A DNA stretch of 64,000 bases from Asticcacaulis sp. MM231 (GTDB lineage: Bacteria > Pseudomonadota > Alphaproteobacteria > Caulobacterales > Caulobacteraceae). The translations under genes were made by a program, and so were the position numbers. Positions 10,562 through 18,931 of this stretch are shown piece by piece (position 1 is the stretch's first letter; each line of letters opens with the position of its first letter). The notes below the pieces were generated by a model, which had not been told where the DNA came from, ran no database searches, and saw nothing but the letters and a program-made list of their open reading frames with translations. Location of the stretch: NCBI RefSeq assembly GCF_964186625.1, contig NZ_OZ075108.1, forward strand, positions 1,426,001-1,490,000. The letters are read 5' to 3'.

Positions 10562-11242
10562 TCAGCCAAAACGGCCTGTAATCGAGAAGCGAGGGCCGCC
10601 GGCATAGGGCGCGACCGAGGCGATGGAGCGCGGCTGGTCGCCGGCGAACAGCGACAGATCGTTCAGACGCGGCATGATGCCGCCTTCGATATCGCCCGAG
10701 GGCGAATGGAACAGCATCTGGCCGCCCCAGTCCGAACGCCAGGTCTGCGTGAAGTTCCACTCAAAGCTCAGGCGCGCCGACTGGTCGGTGTGCTGGGTGA
10801 AGAAATCGCCATTGCGATAACAGACGGCGCTCAAGCTCATCAGTTCCAGGCCGCTGAGGCCCGTAAGCTGGCCGCAGAAGGCCGCGAAGGCTTCGGACTT
10901 GATCAGATTGGCCAGCGGTGCCAGCGCGATGGTGTCGGCCTCCATCAGATCGAGACCGAGGCGCAGGTAGGAGAGGCCCGATTGAGCGCGTTCGGCGGCG
11001 TCCTGAAGCTTGGTCTGGATGATGTCGGGCGACAGGGTGTTCAGTTCGGCGCTGGAGAGGATTTCCGGCTTGCCGGTCTTGCTGACCAGTTGCAGTTCCC
11101 ACGGTGTCTGCTGTTCGAGCGCATGGTGGACGCGCAGGGCGTCCTCAGCGGCCAGCGCGCCTTCGAGACGGATGCGCCCCTTGCCGGTAAAGCGGCTTTC
11201 ATAGCCGGCAAAGTCGAACTGATCGGTGAGCAGGGTGGGCAT
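10562..11242 (-). CDS. 2-oxoglutarate/Fe(II) oxygenase-like protein with an altered metal site
   Basis: This 226-residue protein fits the prolyl-hydroxylase-like 2OG oxygenase fold. It has a proximal HxD pair (His151, Asp153 in Phe-Phe-Thr-Gln-His-Thr-Asp-Gln), a Trp-Gly-Gly-Gln-Met-Leu-Phe strand, and an Arg-Phe-Ser-Ile-Thr-Gly-Arg end with Arg218 as the likely 2-oxoglutarate partner. The position where relatives have the distal iron ligand His reads Arg205 (Asp-Gln-Pro-Arg-Ser-Ile); the codon is CGC, one base from CAC. If the alignment holds, iron binding would be weakened or lost. The start at 11242 matches the family N-terminus; upstream in-frame sequence overlaps the hairpin after purB. 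Confidence 0.75.
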   Translation of the reverse strand: MPTLLTDQFDFAGYESRFTGKGRIRLEGALAAEDALRVHHALEQQTPWELQLVSKTGKPEILSSAELNTLSPDIIQTKLQDAAERAQSGLSYLRLGLDLMEADTIALAPLANLIKSEAFAAFCGQLTGLSGLELMSLSAVCYRNGDFFTQHTDQSARLSFEWNFTQTWRSDWGGQMLFHSPSGDIEGGIMPRLNDLSLFAGDQPRSIASVAPYAGGPRFSITGRFG

Positions 11243-11259
11243 GGGCGGCCTTGAAAGTA

Positions 11260-11307
11260 AGATACCCCACCACCGCGCCACAGGTGAGGCGTGGTGGTGG
11301 GGTATCT
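11260..11307. terminator. Perfect 15-base hairpin between purB and the oxygenase gene
   Basis: Two 15-base arms (11260-11274 and 11293-11307) pair perfectly around an 18-base loop, directly after the purB stop on the minus strand. It may terminate purB. It lacks a long T run, and its right arm resembles a dispersed intergenic repeat seen at 29847 and 48811, so it may be a repeat copy rather than a simple terminator. Confidence 0.6.
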
Positions 11308-11315
11308 TGTGTGAC

Positions 11316-12620
11316 TTAAGCGCCAAACACGCGGGCGAAGATCGTATCAACGTGCTTGGTGTGATAATCGAGATTGAAGAACGGCTCCAGTTGTTCACGC
11401 GTGAAGAACTTCGACACATCTTCATCCGCCGCCAGGAAGTCGAGGAAGTTACCCTCGCCGCGCCACACCTTCATGGCGTTGCGCTGGACGGCCGAATACG
11501 AATCCTCGCGCGACATGCCCTTCTGCGTCATGGCCAGCATGACGCGCTGGCTGTGCACCAGACCGCCGAGACGGTCGATGTTCTTCTGCATGTTGTCGGG
11601 ATAGATCAGCAGGTTATCGACCACGCCGGCCAGGCGACGCAGGGCGAAATCGAGGTGGATTGTGGCGTCGGGTGCAATGCCGCGCTCGACCGAGGAGTGC
11701 GAGATATCGCGCTCGTGCCACAGGGCGACGTTTTCCATGGCGGGCACGACGGCCGAACGGACGAGACGGGCGAGGCCGGTCAGGTTTTCGGTCAGGACCG
11801 GGTTGCGCTTGTGCGGCATGGCCGACGAGCCCTTCTGGCCGGGCGAGAAGAATTCCTCGACTTCCAGAACCTCGGTGCGTTGCAGGTGACGGATTTCGGT
11901 GGCCAGGCGCTCGATCGACGAGGCGACCACGCCAAGCGCGGCGAAATAGGCGGCGTGACGGTCGCGCGGGATGACCTGGGTCGAGACCGGCTCGACCTCA
12001 AGGCCCATCTTTTCGGCAACATAGGCCTCAACCTCGGGCGAAACGTTGGCGAAGGTGCCGACGGCGCCGGAGATGGCGCAGGTCGAGATTTCCTCGCGGG
12101 CCACCACCAGACGCTTACGGGCGCGGGTGAACTCGGCGTAATAGCCGGCCAGCTTTAGGCCGAAGGTCACCGGCTCGGCGTGGATGCCATGCGAGCGGCC
12201 AACGGTCGGGGTAAGTTTATGCTCCAACGCACGCTTCTTGAGGGCGGCCAGCACCAGATCGACGTCCTCGATCAGAAGATCGGCCGACTTTTGCAGTTGC
12301 ACGGCGAAGCAGGTGTCGAGCACGTCCGACGAGGTCATGCCCTGGTGCAGGAAGCGCGCTTCGGGGCCGACGATTTCCGAGACGTGGGTCAGGAAGGCAA
12401 TGACGTCGTGCTTGACGGTGCGCTCGATCTCGTCAATGCGGTCGGCGTCAAAGGCGGCGTCCTTGCCCTTTTCCCACAGGATTTCAGCGGCTTCTGTCGG
12501 GATCACGCCCAGTTCGGCCATCTTGGTGGCGGCGTGGGCTTCGATCTCGAACCAGATCTTGTATTTCATCGCCGAATCCCAGATGGCGGCGGCTTCCTTG
12601 CGGGCATAACGGTGGATCAT
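11316..12620 (-). CDS. purB: Adenylosuccinate lyase
   Basis: The 434-residue protein catalyses two steps of purine synthesis: release of fumarate from SAICAR and from adenylosuccinate. The fumarase/aspartase superfamily signature Gly-Ser-Ser-Ala-Met-Pro-His-Lys-Arg-Asn-Pro is present, along with the Thr-Ser-Ser-Asp-Val-Leu-Asp-Thr region and the catalytic-His segment Gly-Arg-Ser-His-Gly-Ile-His-Ala-Glu-Pro. I chose the ATG at 12620 (Met-Ile-His-Arg-Tyr), which matches the family; the frame runs 33 codons further upstream with unlikely sequence. It acts directly after PurC, encoded 2.2 kb away on the same strand. Confidence 0.97.
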   Translation of the reverse strand: MIHRYARKEAAAIWDSAMKYKIWFEIEAHAATKMAELGVIPTEAAEILWEKGKDAAFDADRIDEIERTVKHDVIAFLTHVSEIVGPEARFLHQGMTSSDVLDTCFAVQLQKSADLLIEDVDLVLAALKKRALEHKLTPTVGRSHGIHAEPVTFGLKLAGYYAEFTRARKRLVVAREEISTCAISGAVGTFANVSPEVEAYVAEKMGLEVEPVSTQVIPRDRHAAYFAALGVVASSIERLATEIRHLQRTEVLEVEEFFSPGQKGSSAMPHKRNPVLTENLTGLARLVRSAVVPAMENVALWHERDISHSSVERGIAPDATIHLDFALRRLAGVVDNLLIYPDNMQKNIDRLGGLVHSQRVMLAMTQKGMSREDSYSAVQRNAMKVWRGEGNFLDFLAADEDVSKFFTREQLEPFFNLDYHTKHVDTIFARVFGA

Positions 12621-12881
12621 GGGGGGATACCTGTATCGCTTAAAACAATGGTCGCGGTGGCAATGGGAAGATGGGGGCGCAATGTCAAGCCTAAAAGAGG
12701 CTGCGGCTTGTTTAGCCATGCCGCGAACGGGCAGAAAAATGGGGTTAATTTACGCTTTGCAGGTGAGAAGGGTTGGTGCAAAGGTTTATAAAAGGTTAAT
12801 TTGAAATCTTCGGCAGCCTCAGCGTGAGTCACGCAAGGTCCAGGGCTGCAACAGGTATTTGACGCGAATCTTGAGGGTGCT

Positions 12882-14195
12882 GTGGTGCATAAGCTTTTCC
12901 TGAAATCCGGTGTGGCCTTTATAGCCCTGGCCGGCCTTAGCCTTTCAGTGCCGGCTGTAGCGGATAGCCTGGACAGGCCGGTCGTGCGTCCGGTCTCGAA
13001 AACCTTCGACGAACAGTCACGTCAGACCGCCGCGCGTACCGTGGGTGTGGTCCAGACCGGCACGACGGATGCGCAGTACAGCTCGCAAGGCCATGATGTC
13101 GATCAGGTCGTGGCCCAGACCGCCGCGCTCTCCGGTGAGCCGGTTATCGCCTGTCCGAAAGGCCCGGTGGGATCGCCGGACTGGCAGCAACTGCCGGAAG
13201 AGCTGCGCCGCAATGCCATTCCCGGCCAGTGTTTCTCGCGCCTGCTGACCTCGCCCAAGGTGGAAACCTACCGTGAGAGCGTGGTGGTCAAGCCGGAGCG
13301 CACCGAGACCCGCACCGTGCCGGAAGTGGTGGAGATGGTCGAAGAGAACGTGCTGGTGGCGCCTGAACGCATCGAGCGCCGCGTTGTGCCGGCCGTCGTC
13401 CGTAAGGAAATTGTCACCGAAGTCGTGCGCCCCGCCGGCTTCCGCGAAGAACGTATTCCGCCCCGCTACGAAACCCGCGTCGAGCACGTCATGGTCAGGG
13501 ACGCCCGCCGCGAATGGGTGCGCCGCGAGGGCATCCCCACCGAAGCGCCGCTAGTGACGCCGGTCGAGCACGCGCCGGTGCGCTATCGCGCCGATGGCAC
13601 CCTGCAATGGCCGGGCAAGAGCCAGCCCATGCCGGTGTCGCGCGAAACCGCTGACTATGTCGAGCATAACGATGGCCAGGACGTGTGGTGCCTCAAAATG
13701 GTGCCGGGCGTCTATGAAGACCGTCAATCGCGCGTCGAGGTCGAGCCTGAGCGCGTCCGTCGCGTCGAGGTGCCCGCCGAGACCCGCCGCGTCCGCCGCG
13801 AGGTGGTCGATGTGCCGGAAAGCGTCGAAGAGGTGGTCATCCCCGCCGTATATGAAAAGCGCAAGGTGCGCCGCGTTGTCCAGCCGGCACGCACCGAAGC
13901 CTATGTTGTTCCCGCCGTCTATGACGAGGTGACGCAGCAGCGTGTGACCGGACAACCGGAACCGGTGTGGCGTGAAGTCATTTGCGGCAAGAACACCTCC
14001 ACCGCCAAGATCATGGAAGTGCAGCGCGCTCTGGCGGCCCGTGGCTATCAGCCGGGGCCGATCGATGGTCAGCTTGGCAAGCAGACCGTGTCGGCTATGC
14101 AGAAATTCCAGGCCGACAACGGCTTGCCTCAGGGCCAGCCGTCGGTCGAGGCCGTGAAATTGCTTGGCGTGCCATTGGTTCCCCTGACGAAATAA
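12882..14195 (+). CDS. Secreted repeat protein with a C-terminal peptidoglycan-binding domain
   Basis: The 437-residue protein has a signal peptide (cleavage near Ala-Val-Ala-Asp, residue 27). Two blocks (about residues 128-210 and 278-360) are built from short repeats of the type Val-x-Val-x-Pro-Glu/Ala-Arg ... Val-Pro-Ala-Val-Tyr, rich in Val, Arg and Glu. They are separated by a linker with a Trp-Cys-Leu-Lys motif. Residues 375-430 form a PG_binding_1 domain (Val-Gln-Arg-Ala-Leu-Ala-Ala-Arg-Gly-Tyr ... Gln-Lys-Phe-Gln-Ala-Asp-Asn-Gly-Leu). Five or so cysteines lie outside the repeats. The start is GTG (12882 or the next codon). A role in the periplasm, anchored to the cell wall, is inferred. 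Confidence 0.8.
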   Translation: MVHKLFLKSGVAFIALAGLSLSVPAVADSLDRPVVRPVSKTFDEQSRQTAARTVGVVQTGTTDAQYSSQGHDVDQVVAQTAALSGEPVIACPKGPVGSPDWQQLPEELRRNAIPGQCFSRLLTSPKVETYRESVVVKPERTETRTVPEVVEMVEENVLVAPERIERRVVPAVVRKEIVTEVVRPAGFREERIPPRYETRVEHVMVRDARREWVRREGIPTEAPLVTPVEHAPVRYRADGTLQWPGKSQPMPVSRETADYVEHNDGQDVWCLKMVPGVYEDRQSRVEVEPERVRRVEVPAETRRVRREVVDVPESVEEVVIPAVYEKRKVRRVVQPARTEAYVVPAVYDEVTQQRVTGQPEPVWREVICGKNTSTAKIMEVQRALAARGYQPGPIDGQLGKQTVSAMQKFQADNGLPQGQPSVEAVKLLGVPLVPLTK

Positions 14196-14217
14196 AATAC
14201 TATAAATCAATGGCTGC

Positions 14218-14244
14218 GGCGCGTTTTGGGGTTCAAAACGCGCC
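14218..14244 (+). terminator. Terminator after the peptidoglycan-binding protein
   Basis: A perfect 10-base stem (GGCGCGTTTT / AAAACGCGCC) with a 7-base loop follows the stop by about 20 bases. The following bases are gtttcc, so the T tract is short. Confidence 0.7.
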
Positions 14245-14516
14245 GTTTCCATGTCTATGCTCCGGCAAAATCATAAGATCGGTCTCTAGTTGCGCTCCCT
14301 GTCAACGTTAAATAAGTGCCTGATTTGTCGTATTTTCTGTGATTGACATTGAAGGCTTCGGACACAGTTTTGCATTTGCCGGTTGTCCCGTCATCGATAG
14401 TTTCCATTTTTTTTGCCTTGCAAGCGAGATCATTAGTCTCTCCGTAGTCACGTCGTCCTATGGGCTGGCGACGGCTACATTATGATGTTCAATCAAGGAA
14501 CAAACAGGCGGGACCA
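14245..14516. other. Probable displaced promoter region of the GH2 gene
   Basis: No gene is visible. If the IS110 element at 14517-15865 is removed at its 9-base flanking repeats, this stretch joins directly to the ribosome binding site of the GH2 gene at 15870, so it probably held that gene's promoter. A TTGACA hexamer at about 14343 has no good -10 partner at 17 bases. Confidence 0.45.
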
Positions 14517-15865
14517 ATAGGAGCCGCGGCCTCTATGCGGAACACGAATGCGCCGCCGACCACCCGACCAAACGTCACTCACCCATCTGCCGTCTTGCTG
14601 CAAGACCCCCGGCTTCAGATCTCACCGGGGTTTCCGTTTAAGCGACGACGATCCGTTTGACGGCGCTTAATTTCGAGGGCTGGGGCGCCAGTTCCTGCTT
14701 GAGCCTTATTCGCTCGTCGGAGCTGATGACCTGTGGCCGGAATCGGTCATTGTCGAGCCACATGCGATGCATGATCATTACAAGCTTTCGGGCGACGGCA
14801 ATACGGGCTTTTGAGAAGCCTATTCGCTTAGCCAGCCTGACGCCCCAGGCTTTGAGCGTAGTCCACTCCTGCGACACGCTGAGCAAAACGGTGGCCGCAA
14901 TCACTAGGGTTCGCCGGGTCGCTGGATCTCCACGGCGAGAGATTGCCCCCATCATGTTGAACTCTCCTGACTGGAATTGCCTGGGTGTCAGGCCAAAGTA
15001 GGCGGCCACGTCAGACGACTTTTGAAACCTGTGCGGGTCATCTATGGCCGCATAGACAGAAAGGGCAGTAACCGGGCCCACGCCCGGGATATCCATAAAG
15101 CGCCGAACCATCTCGATGCTGCCGGCAATCTCCTCGATCCGAGCTGTCAGCGGCACAATCTTGGCGGCGGCCTGCTCGTAGAGCTGCAATGAAGGCAATA
15201 CGAACTCTTTCACATGTACGCCATTGCGTTCGGCCTGTGCTAAGGCATCGATCGTGCGTTTAAAGAAGGTCTCAGGAACTACCGACCCTCGTTCGACGAT
15301 AATCCCAAACGGCTTCAAGACGCCTGCGATATGATTTTCCAAGCTTACCTTTTGAGTGACCAAGTGGTCACGCATGGCCAATAGGACGCGTGTTTCCTGC
15401 GACGCCTGGGACCGAATTTTGACAACTCGAAGGAAGTCTTCTCCACCCATCCGCAAGAGTTGCGCCAAGCCTCGCGCGTCGTTCTTGTCAGTCTTATTGC
15501 GATAGGTCGCGAGGAAGCGGTGCGCCTGGAAAGTCTCCATGCAGACAACTTCAAAGCCAAATCGGACGAGACCAGAATAAAGCCAGCTACTCATCGTTCC
15601 GGCTTCAAGCCCAATCTTCAATGATTTTCCATCCTCGATCCGATTTCCCAACCAACCTCGGATATCGAGAGGGTGGGTTGAGCTCTTCCCCTCAACGATC
15701 TGTTTTCCGTCATGATCGATTACGCAGATCGACGTCATCTTCTGCGAAACATCGAGCCCCACATAGTAATCCACTAAACCTGGCATAGCGTCCTCCAAAT
15801 GAAATGACGCCTGCCACCTTATCTCATCCAGGCTAGGTTGGGGGCGCAACTACATCATAGGAGCC
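14517..15865 (-). mobile_element. IS110-family insertion sequence
   Basis: The element contains one transposase gene (14638-15786) and is bounded by a 9-base direct repeat, ATAGGAGCC, at 14517-14525 and 15857-15865. The unit length, 1340 bases, fits IS110 elements, which lack long terminal inverted repeats and insert at short core sequences. About 112 bases lie downstream of the transposase and about 75 upstream; the downstream part has a small GC hairpin (CCCCGG / CCGGGG near 14607-14631). IS110 elements encode a bridge RNA in one non-coding end; which end it would be here is not clear. The boundary call is inference. Confidence 0.7.
14638..15786 (-). CDS. IS110-family transposase
   Basis: A 382-residue DEDD recombinase. 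The N-terminal RuvC-like part has Gly-Leu-Asp-Val-Ser, Gly-Leu-Glu-Ala-Gly and Thr-Asp-Lys-Asn-Asp-Ala-Arg motifs carrying the acidic residues. The C-terminal Transposase_20 part begins at Ile-Pro-Gly-Val-Gly-Pro-Val-Thr-Ala and includes the Ser-Arg-Arg-Gly-Asp-Pro segment with the likely catalytic serine. I chose ATG at 15786 because GGAGG lies just upstream; the longer frame starts outside the likely coding part. The gene is intact, so the element may be active. Confidence 0.93.
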   Translation of the reverse strand: MPGLVDYYVGLDVSQKMTSICVIDHDGKQIVEGKSSTHPLDIRGWLGNRIEDGKSLKIGLEAGTMSSWLYSGLVRFGFEVVCMETFQAHRFLATYRNKTDKNDARGLAQLLRMGGEDFLRVVKIRSQASQETRVLLAMRDHLVTQKVSLENHIAGVLKPFGIIVERGSVVPETFFKRTIDALAQAERNGVHVKEFVLPSLQLYEQAAAKIVPLTARIEEIAGSIEMVRRFMDIPGVGPVTALSVYAAIDDPHRFQKSSDVAAYFGLTPRQFQSGEFNMMGAISRRGDPATRRTLVIAATVLLSVSQEWTTLKAWGVRLAKRIGFSKARIAVARKLVMIMHRMWLDNDRFRPQVISSDERIRLKQELAPQPSKLSAVKRIVVA

Positions 15866-15869
15866 GGGT

Positions 15870-18728
15870 ATGAATCGTCGGGACTTGTTTAAAAGCGCCA
15901 GTGCACTTGTTGCCATGGGCTTGCTGCCTCAGACAGTTTTTGCGGGTGCGAATGGCCCGCAAGCGGCTGTTGCAGGACCGCGTGAGACTTTGTTGCTCAA
16001 TAAGGGCTGGCGCTTTTTTGACGGCGATATCCCGTTCCCCACCATTATGGGCCATGGCTGGACCTACAACGCCGCCAAGGCCGGCAGCGCGCAGGGCGCT
16101 GCTGCCACCGGCTATGACGATTCCGAATGGACGCCAGTCAGCCTGCCACACGATTTCGTCAGCTTCCAGCCGATCGTCGAGGACGCCAATGTCTCGCAAG
16201 GCTATCGCAAGCGCGGCATCGTCTGGTATCGCAACACGCTGAGGTTCGAGAAGGCCGATAACGGCAAGCATATCGAACTGCAACTCGACGGCATCGCCAC
16301 CAACGCGACGGTCTGGTTCAACGGCACCCTCGTGGCCCGCAACTGGAGCGGCTATAACTCGGTCTATATCGACCTGACGCCCTATGCCACCTATGGCGAT
16401 CTCGTCAATTCGCTGGTCATCCGCGTCGACGCCAACGCTATGGAGGGGTGGTGGTACGAAGGCGGCGGCATCTACCGCGACGCCTGGATCGTCAAGCGCA
16501 ATCCGGTGCATATTGTGACGGATGGCGTCTTCGCGCATCCCGTTCCGGCGCCGCAAAGCCGTGCGGACTGGAAAATCCCGGTCGAGGTGACACTCAATAA
16601 TTCCGGCACCGAGGCTACCGAAGTCACCGTTGTCAGCGAGCTTTGGGATGACAGAGTCGGCTTGCTGGCGACGGAAAAAACTCAGGCGACGGTGGCGCCG
16701 CTTGGTGGGGCTGTGGCGCGTATCGACCTGCTTCATAACCGGCCGCGTTTGTGGAGCATAGATGATCCGCAACTCTACACGGTCAGGACCTACATTCTGA
16801 AAGGCGATACCCGTCTCGACGAAATCACCACCACCTGCGGCTTCCGCACGCAGCGCTTCGATGTCGATAAGGGCTTCTTCCTGAACGACAAGCACCTGAA
16901 AATTCAAGGCGTCTGTATCCACCAGGACCATGCCGGCGTCGGCGTGGCGGTGCCGGATGGGGTTATTGATTTCCGCCTGCGCCGGCTTAAAGAGCTGGGC
17001 TGCAACGCCATCCGCTTCTCGCATAACGCCCAGAGCCGCGCCCTGATGGACGCCTGCGACCGCCACGGCTTCCTCGTCATGGCGGAAAACCGCGTTTTCA
17101 ATCCGGCGCCGATCCACATGGCCGAACTGCAGTGGCTGGTGCGCCGCGACCGCAATCACCCGAGCGTCTATCTGTGGTCGGTGTTCAACGAAGAACCGAT
17201 GCAGGGCACTGAGGCTGGTTACCAGATGGTGCGCCGCATGAGCGAAGCGGTGAAAGAACTCGATACCTCGCGTCCTGTCACCGCCGCCATGAACGACGGC
17301 CTGTTCACCCCGCTCAATGTCGCCCACGCGGTCGATGTCGTCGGTATCAACTACCAGCAGGACCAGTACGACGCCTTCCATAAGGCGCACCCGACCATTC
17401 CGGTCTTCTCATCGGAAGACACCAGCGCCTTCATGACGCGCGGCGTCTATAAAACCGACAAGGACAAGCGCGTCAGCGCCTCCTATGACGATGACGCCGC
17501 CGACTGGGGCGCCACGCACCGCAAGGCGTGGAAGGCCATCGCCACGCGCGACTATATCGCCGGCGGCTTTGTCTGGACCGGCTTCGATTATCACGGCGAG
17601 CCGACGCCCTACATCTGGCCGTCCAACAGTTCGGTGTTCGGCATCATGGATCTGTGCGGCTTTGAAAAAGCGGCGTTCTGGATTCATCAGGCGCAGTGGG
17701 TGAAGGACAGGCCCGTGCTCGGTCTGGTGCCGCACTGGAACTGGGAGACGGCTGGTCAGCCGGTGCGCGTCATGGCGTGTTCCAATCAGGAGGAGGTCGA
17801 ACTGTTCGTCAATGGCAAGTCCGCCGGACGGCAAAAGGTCGATCCTTATGAGATGAACTTCTGGACCGTGCCCTATGCGCCGGGCGCTATCGAGGTGCGC
17901 GGCTATACCGGCGGCAAGCTGGTCAGGACGACGCGCAACGAAACGGCGGGCGAGCCGGTGGCCTTGCGCCTGAACGCCGATCGCGCCGGCCTGAAGGCCG
18001 ATGGTCGCGACGCCCAGCCCCTGACGGTAGAAGCGATCGACAAGAAGGGCCGTCATGTGCCGCTGGCCCAGCACATGATCACCTACGAGATCAGCGGCGG
18101 CGCCATTATCGGTCTGGGTAACGGCGATGCCAACAGTCTGGAGCCGGAGAAGGGCGACAAGCGTTCGCTCTATAATGGCTATGGTCAGGTGATCGTTCAG
18201 AGCCTGGAAGGGCAGGCGGGCACTCTGCGCATCCGCGCCACCACACCGGGGCTCAAGGCTGCGGACCTACGCCTTCCGGTCGAGGCGACTGCGCCTCTGG
18301 CCTATCAGGTGACGACGCCTTCGGTGCAGTTGCTCGATAGCTGGTTCATAGCGCCGATGTCGGTGACGCGCCCCGATCCGGGTCAGAAAGCCGCCGATAA
18401 CGATATGAATTCATGGCAGTGGTTCCGGCCCGGCACGCTCAACCGACCGCTCGATCAGGACGGCTACAGTCTGGTGGCGGTGCGCTATACGCCCTATGCG
18501 AAGGTGCAGAAGGTGGGCGGCAAGGTCGAGTTTCTGGGGATCACCGGCACCTGTGAGGTCTATGAGAACGGCAAGCTGATCGGGACGAAAGCCGACGCCG
18601 CGCCGGGGGCGCTGACGCTGGACTTGCAGACTCAATCAGGTGAACGCCGTCTGTCGGTGCTGTTCAAGGTCAGGGCGGGTGAGGCTTACGGCTTCAATCG
18701 CCAGATACGGACGCGGAGCAAAGACTAA
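15870..18728 (+). CDS. Tat-exported glycoside hydrolase family 2 enzyme (beta-galactosidase-like)
   Basis: The 952-residue protein opens with a twin-arginine signal (Asn-Arg-Arg-Asp-Leu-Phe-Lys). It then has the GH2 jelly-roll (about 40-210), an immunoglobulin-like domain (220-320), a TIM barrel (320-600), a DUF4982-like part (about 630-700) and two further C-terminal domains. The acid/base is probably the Glu of Val-Phe-Asn-Glu near residue 440. The nucleophile is probably the Glu of Phe-Ser-Ser-Glu-Asp near 514. Relatives cleave beta-galactosides or related plant polysaccharide side chains in the periplasm. Its ribosome binding site AGGAG lies inside the flanking repeat of the IS110 element, so the insertion may have cut it off from its own promoter. 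Confidence 0.92.
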   Translation: MNRRDLFKSASALVAMGLLPQTVFAGANGPQAAVAGPRETLLLNKGWRFFDGDIPFPTIMGHGWTYNAAKAGSAQGAAATGYDDSEWTPVSLPHDFVSFQPIVEDANVSQGYRKRGIVWYRNTLRFEKADNGKHIELQLDGIATNATVWFNGTLVARNWSGYNSVYIDLTPYATYGDLVNSLVIRVDANAMEGWWYEGGGIYRDAWIVKRNPVHIVTDGVFAHPVPAPQSRADWKIPVEVTLNNSGTEATEVTVVSELWDDRVGLLATEKTQATVAPLGGAVARIDLLHNRPRLWSIDDPQLYTVRTYILKGDTRLDEITTTCGFRTQRFDVDKGFFLNDKHLKIQGVCIHQDHAGVGVAVPDGVIDFRLRRLKELGCNAIRFSHNAQSRALMDACDRHGFLVMAENRVFNPAPIHMAELQWLVRRDRNHPSVYLWSVFNEEPMQGTEAGYQMVRRMSEAVKELDTSRPVTAAMNDGLFTPLNVAHAVDVVGINYQQDQYDAFHKAHPTIPVFSSEDTSAFMTRGVYKTDKDKRVSASYDDDAADWGATHRKAWKAIATRDYIAGGFVWTGFDYHGEPTPYIWPSNSSVFGIMDLCGFEKAAFWIHQAQWVKDRPVLGLVPHWNWETAGQPVRVMACSNQEEVELFVNGKSAGRQKVDPYEMNFWTVPYAPGAIEVRGYTGGKLVRTTRNETAGEPVALRLNADRAGLKADGRDAQPLTVEAIDKKGRHVPLAQHMITYEISGGAIIGLGNGDANSLEPEKGDKRSLYNGYGQVIVQSLEGQAGTLRIRATTPGLKAADLRLPVEATAPLAYQVTTPSVQLLDSWFIAPMSVTRPDPGQKAADNDMNSWQWFRPGTLNRPLDQDGYSLVAVRYTPYAKVQKVGGKVEFLGITGTCEVYENGKLIGTKADAAPGALTLDLQTQSGERRLSVLFKVRAGEAYGFNRQIRTRSKD

Positions 18729-18737
18729 ACGAGTCTC

Positions 18738-18908
18738 CCCCTCTCCCCTCGTATGAGGGGAGAGGACGACAGGCAAGGCGAAGGCGTAAGCCTTGGCCGC
18801 AGAATGTCGGGTGAGGGGCCTGTGTCCGCTTGCGAAATGCCCCTCACCCGATCGCCGTCGCTGCGCTTGGCTCTCGTCCTCTCCCCATGGTCATGGGGAG
18901 AGGGGAAT
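18738..18908. repeat. Nested intergenic palindrome
   Basis: This gene-free stretch folds as three hairpins. A left one is built on CCTCTCCCC / GGGGAGAGG. A right one at about 18878-18903 uses the same CCTCTCCCC sequence and its complement. A central 14-base pairing joins 18806-18819 with 18839-18852. The left and right hairpins can also pair with each other, closing a cruciform-like structure. It resembles the palindromic element between cobS and cobT in design but not in sequence. Confidence 0.65.
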
Positions 18909-18931
18909 TTAATGTTATCATGGCGCTCTAG

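Noticed and set aside
14526..15856. Terminal inverted repeats on the IS110 element
   Set aside because: Only an 8-base TATGATGT-type match in inverted orientation was found outside or at the edge of the element. IS110 elements often lack such ends, so I did not call it.
15855..17390. 511-codon open frame opposite the GH2 gene
   Set aside because: Shadow frame; GH2 domains and a Tat signal are clear on the plus strand.
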